From: an uncultured Clostridia bacterium | Lineage (GTDB): Bacteria; Bacillota; Clostridia; Lachnospirales; Cellulosilyticaceae | Length of the DNA stretch: 64,000 nucleotides | Direction: 5' to 3' | Assembly: GCA_937981575.1 (NCBI GenBank) | Contig: CALJNR010000110.1 | Span: forward strand, 1-64,000 | Part shown: positions 58,862 to 64,000 of the stretch, piece after piece | Numbering within the stretch: the first letter of the stretch is position 1 | Layout of the letters: every line of letters starts with the position of its first letter | Notes under the pieces: model-generated | The model's database searches: none | Told to the model about the DNA's origin: nothing | The model's input: the letters and a program-made list of their open reading frames with translations, nothing else | Position numbers and translations under genes: made by a program

Positions 58862-59989
58862 TTAATTATTTTTATATCCTTCTAAACGCATTTTTTTATA
58901 ACCTTCGAAGTTTCCTTCATCTAATGCATTACGGATTTCAAGCATTAAATTATTAAAGTAGTGAAGATTGTGAAGCACGCAAAGTCTCATGCCAAGCATT
59001 TCTTTTGCCTTTAAAAGATGTCTGATGTATGCCTTGCTGTGCTTTTGGCACGCAGGACAGCTGCAGTCCTCGGCAATCGGCGTATTGTCTTTTTCATGTT
59101 TTTTATTGAACAAGTTAAGCTTGCCCTTATTGGTATAAACATGTCCATGTCTGCCATTTCTGGCCGGCAGTACGCAATCAAAGAAATCTATACCCCTAGA
59201 AACAGCTTCTAAAATGTTCTCCGGCGTTCCAACACCCATTAGATAAGTTGGTTTATTTTGCGGCAGGTAAGGCACAACTGCCTCAAGTATCCTATACATA
59301 TCCTCATGGGACTCACCTACTGCAAGCCCTCCTACAGCATACCCGGGAAGATCAAACTCACGAATAACTTTAGCATGTTCAATCCTTATATCCTCAAATA
59401 TGCCGCCTTGATTAATGCCAAAAAGCATTTGTTTTTTGTTGATGGTTTCTTCGAGAGTGTTCAGCCTATTCATTTCATCCATGCAGCGTTTTAGCCATCT
59501 GGTTGTCCGCTCTACTGAAGGCATAATATAGGCTCGATCTGCCAAAGCCGGCGGACACTCATCAAAAGCCATTGCAATAGTTGATGCAATATGCGACTGA
59601 ATCTGCATGCTTTCTTCGGGGCCCATGAAAATCTTTCTGCCGTCTATATGAGAAGAAAAATGTACGCCTTCTTCTTTGATTTTACGCATAGTAGCAAGCG
59701 AAAAGACTTGGAATCCTCCTGAGTCTGTTAGGATAGGCTTGTCCCATACCATAAACTTGTGGAGCCCTCCCAATTCACAAATCAGTTCGTCTCCAGGCCT
59801 TAGGTGCAAATGATACGTGTTGGCAAGAACAACCTGCGTTCCTATCTTCTCCAAATCTTCAGTAGATAACGCTCCTTTAATCGCAGCTACAGTTGCGACA
59901 TTCATAAATACTGGGGTTTCTATTGTTCCATGAGGTGTATGAAATCTGCCTCTTTTTGCACGCCCTTCTACTTTTAGTAATTCATACAT
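58862..59989 (-). CDS. tgt: tRNA-guanine transglycosylase (queuine tRNA-ribosyltransferase)
   Basis: A 375-residue TIM-barrel enzyme that exchanges guanine for preQ1 at position 34 of tRNAs with GUN anticodons. PVFMNVATVAAIKG, the catalytic Asp in LTDSGGFQVFSL, the second Asp in IDFFDCVLPARNGRHG, and the zinc ligands CSCPACQKHSKAYIRHL are visible. It stands before yajC. No preQ1 synthesis genes are in the window. Confidence 0.96.
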   Translation of the reverse strand: MYELLKVEGRAKRGRFHTPHGTIETPVFMNVATVAAIKGALSTEDLEKIGTQVVLANTYHLHLRPGDELICELGGLHKFMVWDKPILTDSGGFQVFSLATMRKIKEEGVHFSSHIDGRKIFMGPEESMQIQSHIASTIAMAFDECPPALADRAYIMPSVERTTRWLKRCMDEMNRLNTLEETINKKQMLFGINQGGIFEDIRIEHAKVIREFDLPGYAVGGLAVGESHEDMYRILEAVVPYLPQNKPTYLMGVGTPENILEAVSRGIDFFDCVLPARNGRHGHVYTNKGKLNLFNKKHEKDNTPIAEDCSCPACQKHSKAYIRHLLKAKEMLGMRLCVLHNLHYFNNLMLEIRNALDEGNFEGYKKMRLEGYKNN

Positions 59990-60102
59990 GTAATATCTCC
60001 AATCTTTTTAAGACTCTCATACAGTTTACAAGAAAACGCCATCTTTTTCAATATTGGTTCTTCTTATTTTAAGCATTTTTCTAAAGTATTAATCAGTTTT
60101 TA

Positions 60103-60131
60103 TTGAAGAATCTTCCTGTGTCTGTTAAAAT
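60103..60131 (+). promoter_or_regulatory. Promoter candidate of aroC
   Basis: -35 TTGAAG (60103-60108), 17-bp spacer, -10 TAAAAT (60126-60131), ~110 bp upstream of the start. Confidence 0.5.
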
Positions 60132-60239
60132 GAGTAGATATTGTATAGCGTGTAAGATTCATGTTATTTTACGCCAGTCTTTTATAAAAATGCTGAAGAC
60201 GCATTGATACTTATTCTGTATAGTGAAAGGAGCATGATG

Positions 60240-61334
60240 ATGTCAGGCTCAATATTTGGTAAAATGTTTCGTATTTCTACATTCGGCGAATCTCACGGAA
60301 ACGCTCTTGGTGTAGTTGTGGATGGATGCCCATCCAATCTATCTCTTTCATCAGAAGATATTATGCAGCAGATGGACAGAAGAAAACCTGGCAATGCCTC
60401 AGTTGCTACTTCTAGAAAAGAGGCGGACAGAGTAGAAATTCTTTCAGGTATGTTTGAAGGCAAAACGACTGGAGCTCCCATTGCTCTTGTCATAAAAAAT
60501 ACAAATCAGAAATCCCATGATTATTCAAAAATCCAAAATGTTTACAGGCCTTCCCATGCCGATTATACATTTGATATGAAATATGGTATTCGGGACTATC
60601 GGGGCGGCGGGCGCTCTTCTGGCCGCGAGACCGTTGCAAGGGTTGCCGCTGGGGCCATAGCTAAAAAATTCTTAAAGGACCTGGGTATTGAAGTTATGGC
60701 CTATACAAGGTCCATAGGCCCCATTTATGTTGAAGATCATGAAATAGATTTATCTGCAGCCTATCATAATCCTGTTAATATACCTAACAATCAAAAGGCT
60801 TCTGATGCGCTTGACTATATTAGACTGATTAAAGAAAATCAAGACTCTGTAGGCGGCACTGTTGAATGTCTCGTAACTGGTCTTAAGGCCGGAATAGGTG
60901 AAACAGTCTTTGACAAACTAGACGCTTCTTTAGCTTATGCCATTATGAGCATTGGAGGAGTCAAAGCATTTGAAGTTGGTGCAGGTATTAAAGCTTCAAC
61001 AATGCTCGGTTCGCAGTATAATGATGCTTTTTACAATGATAACGGAAAGGCTGCTAAACGAACAAATCATTCCGGCGGAATACTTGGAGGCATGTCGGAC
61101 GGAACGGACATTTTACTCAAAGCACATTTTAAGCCTACGCCATCTATTTCACAGGTCCAACATACGATTGATAAGAATCTAAATGACATTACGATTGAAA
61201 TCAAAGGGCGTCACGATCCGGTTATCGTTCCAAGAGCTGTAGTCGTAGTTGAATCGATGGCTGCACTCACAATTGCAGACCTTCTGCTTTGTAACCTTGG
61301 GGCTAATATGGATACGATAAGAAGTATGTATTAA
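60240..61334 (+). CDS. aroC: Chorismate synthase
   Basis: A 364-residue FMN-dependent enzyme that converts EPSP to chorismate, the last common step to aromatic amino acids. The N-terminal FRISTFGESHGNALG, RPSHADYTFDMKYGIRDYRGGGRSSGRETVAR-type region (seen as RPSHADYTFD and GGGRSSGRETVAR) and RHDPVIVPRAV are diagnostic. Three adjacent ATGs occur at 60234, 60237 and 60240; the last is best spaced (7 nt) from AAAGGAG. Other aro genes are absent nearby. Confidence 0.95.
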   Translation: MSGSIFGKMFRISTFGESHGNALGVVVDGCPSNLSLSSEDIMQQMDRRKPGNASVATSRKEADRVEILSGMFEGKTTGAPIALVIKNTNQKSHDYSKIQNVYRPSHADYTFDMKYGIRDYRGGGRSSGRETVARVAAGAIAKKFLKDLGIEVMAYTRSIGPIYVEDHEIDLSAAYHNPVNIPNNQKASDALDYIRLIKENQDSVGGTVECLVTGLKAGIGETVFDKLDASLAYAIMSIGGVKAFEVGAGIKASTMLGSQYNDAFYNDNGKAAKRTNHSGGILGGMSDGTDILLKAHFKPTPSISQVQHTIDKNLNDITIEIKGRHDPVIVPRAVVVVESMAALTIADLLLCNLGANMDTIRSMY

Positions 61335-61541
61335 TCTCTTCCTTTTTTTGCTTTTTAAACAAAAACCTTTTGAATCAATGTATTTTTTTATATAAAATGC
61401 TTACTCTAATATTAACAGTCATCACTTTTAATAAATACAACTCAGTATTTTTGTAATATTTGTTAAGTTTTAATCTTATATAAATATTTATATATTGTAT
61501 AATGAAAGTGTAATCAATCCAATTGACGGGAGGTATGAAGA

Positions 61542-61784
61542 ATGAATAACATAAGAATAACAAACATAACAGATGTGGATAGTTTCTTCAAGACAGTTGA
61601 TAAGTGTAAAGGTGAGATTGAATTAATAACTTCTGAAGGGGATAGATTAAATTTACGTTCAAAGTTATGTCAATATGTTTCTTTAAATAAAATATTTTCT
61701 GAAGCAAAAATTGAAGATATAACCATCTCCGTATCCGATCCATCGGATGTTGAACTGCTTCTTAAATATTTGATCACAAGATAA
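61542..61784 (+). CDS. Small hypothetical protein, possibly HPr-like fold
   Basis: An 80-residue protein (MNNIRITNITDVDSFFKTVD...). Pattern and length recall small HPr-like proteins of Lachnospiraceae that carry no phospho-histidine; none is obvious here (there is no His). GGGAGG precedes the ATG by eight bases and a terminator hairpin follows, so it looks like a real gene. The alternation of helical and strand-like segments supports a folded domain, but I cannot name the family with confidence. Confidence 0.6.
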   Translation: MNNIRITNITDVDSFFKTVDKCKGEIELITSEGDRLNLRSKLCQYVSLNKIFSEAKIEDITISVSDPSDVELLLKYLITR

Positions 61785-61818
61785 GTCACCTGACTTATTA
61801 CCTTATGTATATGATTAT

Positions 61819-61841
61819 CACCTCTTCCTCACGAAGAGGTG
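61819..61841 (+). terminator. Terminator of the 80-residue protein gene
   Basis: Perfect stem CACCTCTTC/GAAGAGGTG (61819-61827, 61833-61841) followed by TTTTTG on the plus strand. Confidence 0.88.
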
Positions 61842-61851
61842 TTTTTGCAGC

Positions 61852-61896
61852 TAAGAGGGTTAAAGACTCCACATCCTGGAGCCTTTAACCCTCTTA
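61852..61896 (-). terminator. Terminator of the DUF3787 gene
   Basis: Inverted repeat TAAGAGGGTTAAAG/CTTTAACCCTCTTA (61852-61865, 61883-61896) with an inner CTCC/GGAG. The right arm covers the DUF3787 stop codon. Confidence 0.8.
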
Positions 61897-62088
61897 TAAT
61901 CTACTTCCGTTATCTACCCATTCTTTAGCATTAATAATATTTCTTTCTGAAGGAACATTAACATTTGTTTCATCCATAAGACGCTCTGCATGTGCCCAGG
62001 CTGCTGTTCCCTCATTCTTTATAGGATCATCACTTAAAAGCCTTTTATTTTTCTCACCATTTACCGATTTGGCTGATTTTTCTCCCAT
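61894..62088 (-). CDS. DUF3787 family small protein (spore-associated family)
   Basis: A 64-residue protein. The motif TAAWAHAERLMDETNVNVPSE followed by NIINAKEWVDNGSRL matches the DUF3787 pattern (TAAWAxxE...xNVxIPSxxxVxxAKEWVD) known from Clostridia; one member is a Clostridioides difficile spore surface protein. GAGGTGA lies upstream of the ATG. This supports a spore-forming host. The assignment is from memory of the motif. Confidence 0.75.
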   Translation of the reverse strand: MGEKSAKSVNGEKNKRLLSDDPIKNEGTAAWAHAERLMDETNVNVPSERNIINAKEWVDNGSRL

Positions 62089-62156
62089 TTACTCACCTCG
62101 TTTATCTTATCAATATAGCAATTAATAATATTACATTCTTAGCGTCCCCATATTGA

Positions 62157-62603
62157 TTATAATGTATTCAAGGCTTTTATAACCAATGCTGTCAAAGATT
62201 TCTTAAAGTGATCATCATTTTCTCTTATTCTTTTTTTAGCCCCTTTTATATGCCCACCCTGACTTCTCACAGTCTTAGCCAAGTGTCTTGCAAAAAGGAG
62301 CCCATTCATATTATCATCTGTATAAACCATGCCATTTTGATTGATTGCATAGCCTCTTTTTGATAAAGCCATCGCAGCAAGTCCATAATCTTGAGTAATA
62401 ACAACATCTCCTGACTGAACTTCATTAATGAGTGCAAAGTCTACGGCATCCTTTCCTTTTGAAATAATACGCGTAGCTGCACCTTCTTTTGTGATACTGT
62501 GCGCTGTATCACAAAAAATAATGGTCTGTATTTGAAACTGCCGTGCTATATCTATTGCAATATCTACCACTGGACATCCATCTGCATCAATTAGTATTTT
62601 CAC
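62157..62603 (-). CDS. YaiI/YqxD (DUF188) family protein
   Basis: A 148-residue protein. ILIDADGCPVVDIAI at the N-terminus and DVVITQDYGLAAMAL with SKGKDAVDFALIN are diagnostic of UPF0178, a NYN/PIN-like fold with acidic residues as in nucleases. No biochemical function is established. It is an isolated gene. Confidence 0.85.
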   Translation of the reverse strand: MKILIDADGCPVVDIAIDIARQFQIQTIIFCDTAHSITKEGAATRIISKGKDAVDFALINEVQSGDVVITQDYGLAAMALSKRGYAINQNGMVYTDDNMNGLLFARHLAKTVRSQGGHIKGAKKRIRENDDHFKKSLTALVIKALNTL

Positions 62604-62839
62604 ATTTTTCCCCTTTAGTTTTTAAAATTTATAAATTTTTTTGCTTTTATTTAACTTAACATTTATAGTATATTAAGTCTAGCTTTTTTAAGTATATGAA
62701 AATAATATTCAAAAAATGTAGTTGTCTAGACTATTTAGCTATATCAATACTTGATGAATCAGAAATAGTTTTTTAATAGCAAATATTTAATTACTTTATT
62801 TAAAGCAATAATAATATTTCTATGATAACCTCACTAAAA

Positions 62840-62870
62840 AAGCCTAAATATCCTTAAGATATTTAGGCTT
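62840..62870 (-). terminator. Terminator of the solute-binding protein gene
   Basis: Perfect 13-bp stem AAGCCTAAATATC/GATATTTAGGCTT (62840-62852, 62858-62870) followed on the minus strand by a U-run, ~17 bp after the stop codon. Confidence 0.9.
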
Positions 62871-62886
62871 CAAATAAACATAGCTA

Positions 62887-64000
62887 TTATTTCATAGATG
62901 CTAACCAAGCATCCAGCTGTTTTTGTTTTTCTGCAATAATTTTTTCAGCTCCAGCTGTATTTAGTGCTTCAAGAGCTGCCGGCACTCCTGTTTCCGGGTC
63001 AATAGTTCCTGATTCCATTGGTAACACATATTGATCCCAAACATTTACACATTGTGCAATTTCAGTTTTAACCGGTTCAGGATCAAATACAAATCCAAGT
63101 GTTTTGGTAGGTACAGCACTCTCATCAAATTGCTTAAGTTTATCCCATTTATTTGGATCTTCATTCTCCCATAAATAGTTAATGTACTGATTGCCAAACA
63201 TCCAACCTGTACCAGGATTATACTTAGCATTTTCTGGCCCTGCTTTAATCATATTTTCACTGACTTTCTCATAATGAATTCCTTCAATTCCAAAGTTAAT
63301 CATATTATTAAGAACTGGGTCGGTGTTAAATACCTCTAAAAACATCAAAGCTCTTTCCGGATTTTTAGAAGTGGCCGAAATAGCTTGCATTGAACCTGTT
63401 GTTTCTCTATTGGATATAATAGGTGATGTAAGTTCAATTTGAATATAGGGGTGTCCAATTGCATTACTTTCTTCAGCATCTTTCCCTGGTACAAGTGATC
63501 TTACTGCTGCAAAAACTTTACCAGCTTTTTGATCTGCTGTGTAATCTAATACTGTAGCTGCATCTTCACGAATATAGCCAGCCTTATAAAACTTATGAAT
63601 AAGTTTAAAAAGTTCCATAGCTTCTGGTGCTTCTATCTCATTAAATACCTTCATATCCTTTGAATCATTCCATACAACACCTGGGTATTTTTCATCACCA
63701 ATTCTATCAAAATCCATCAATCTAAATGGTGACTCCCCTCCAGCTGATTCTAATGCATACATACCTGGTTCGTTTTCTTTTATAATCTTGAAAAATGGCT
63801 CCATGTCCCCAAGCGTCTTCACATTTGAAAAATCCATATTATATTTTTCAGCAATATCCTTACGAATTACCAGTCCCCATTGATGAGCTTTTTCTTTATT
63901 AGCTGGAATAGCATAACTAACCCCTTGAATTTGTGATCCTTTAATAAAGTCTTCACCAAGCAGCTCCATGGTTTTTGGAGCATAGATTGGAAGCAAATCA
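62887..64000 (-). CDS. Extracellular solute-binding protein (family 1/LplA type), N-terminus beyond the window
   Basis: About 370 C-terminal residues are visible; the frame is open through the right edge, so the start, signal and lipobox are outside. Features are a substrate-binding-protein fold (YAIPANKEKAHQWGLVIRKD, YNPGTGWMFGNQYINYLWEN, DPETGVPAALEALNTAG) and the DUF3502-like C-terminus typical of lipoprotein LplA-type ABC sugar or oligosaccharide binding proteins of Clostridia. The two permease genes are expected next to it, outside the window. A strong terminator follows the stop codon. Confidence 0.8.
   Translation of the reverse strand, partial: DLLPIYAPKTMELLGEDFIKGSQIQGVSYAIPANKEKAHQWGLVIRKDIAEKYNMDFSNVKTLGDMEPFFKIIKENEPGMYALESAGGESPFRLMDFDRIGDEKYPGVVWNDSKDMKVFNEIEAPEAMELFKLIHKFYKAGYIREDAATVLDYTADQKAGKVFAAVRSLVPGKDAEESNAIGHPYIQIELTSPIISNRETTGSMQAISATSKNPERALMFLEVFNTDPVLNNMINFGIEGIHYEKVSENMIKAGPENAKYNPGTGWMFGNQYINYLWENEDPNKWDKLKQFDESAVPTKTLGFVFDPEPVKTEIAQCVNVWDQYVLPMESGTIDPETGVPAALEALNTAGAEKIIAEKQKQLDAWLASMK

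Overview
The window is a low-GC, gene-dense bacterial chromosome segment. It looks like an anaerobic, probably spore-forming member of the Clostridia, perhaps related to Lachnospirales/Cellulosilyticaceae; that placement is inference. It rests on AT-rich intergenic DNA, strong AGGAGG-type ribosome binding sites, a CggR-controlled glycolytic operon, a T-box-controlled ilv-leu operon, a compact iscR-iscS-iscU-mnmA operon, a 58-residue 2[4Fe-4S] ferredoxin, and SpoVB-like and DUF3787 (spore-associated family) genes. I see no phage, insertion sequence, CRISPR array, rRNA or tRNA. Most genes are on the minus strand and are ordinary housekeeping genes.

Layout. 1-5.6 kb: an NADH oxidase followed by a small BFD-type [2Fe-2S] protein (cut by the window edge), an MgtC-family membrane protein, a large secreted protein ending in a copper-amine-oxidase-like stalk domain, and a membrane-anchored amidase. 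5.7-11 kb: rnr, secG, a Yip1-family membrane protein and eno. 11-17.3 kb: the glycolytic operon cggR-gap-pgk-tpiA-gpmI, with a CggR-type operator (two GGGACG repeats 20 bp apart) between promoter and cggR, and hairpins between the cistrons. 17.4-20 kb: a membrane protein and a Na+/phosphate cotransporter. 20-23.5 kb: Fe-S assembly and tRNA thiolation. 23.5-24.06 kb: a non-coding stretch with several hairpins and a strong terminator. 24-27.2 kb: a GH3 lipoprotein, a DUF2225 protein and an ADP-ribosylglycohydrolase.

27.6-40.5 kb is the branched-chain amino-acid locus. Transcription runs leftward from a consensus promoter through a T-box leader (putative isoleucine AUC specifier) into ilvB2-ilvN-ilvC-leuA-cimA-leuB-ilvE, then across a repeat-filled 596-bp gap to ilvD and a second ilvB. 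leuC and leuD are missing from their expected place between cimA and leuB. A short reading frame there resembles the extreme C-terminus of LeuD and looks like a deletion scar. The ilvE-ilvD gap holds degenerate TTCTTAG-like repeats and a ~226-bp imperfect palindrome that resembles a MITE.

40.8-64 kb: an FMN-binding lipoprotein, a ProC/ComER-like reductase, typA, ferredoxin, a topoisomerase III preceded by a hairpin cluster, a heme-binding-like protein, a CobD/HisC-like PLP enzyme, an acidic-tailed membrane protein, yjbQ, metA, a small alarmone synthetase, a SpoVB/MurJ-family flippase, rarA, a TrmB-family regulator with lysA (a 10-bp-arm palindrome overlaps the promoter), an MBL-fold hydrolase, tgt-yajC, aroC, three small genes, and the C-terminal part of an extracellular solute-binding protein cut by the window end.

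No clearly new multi-gene system is visible. The observations most worth checking are the leuCD scar, the palindromic element inside the ilv operon, the non-coding hairpin regions at 23.6-24.0 kb and 47.04-47.15 kb, and the TrmB-lysA regulatory arrangement.
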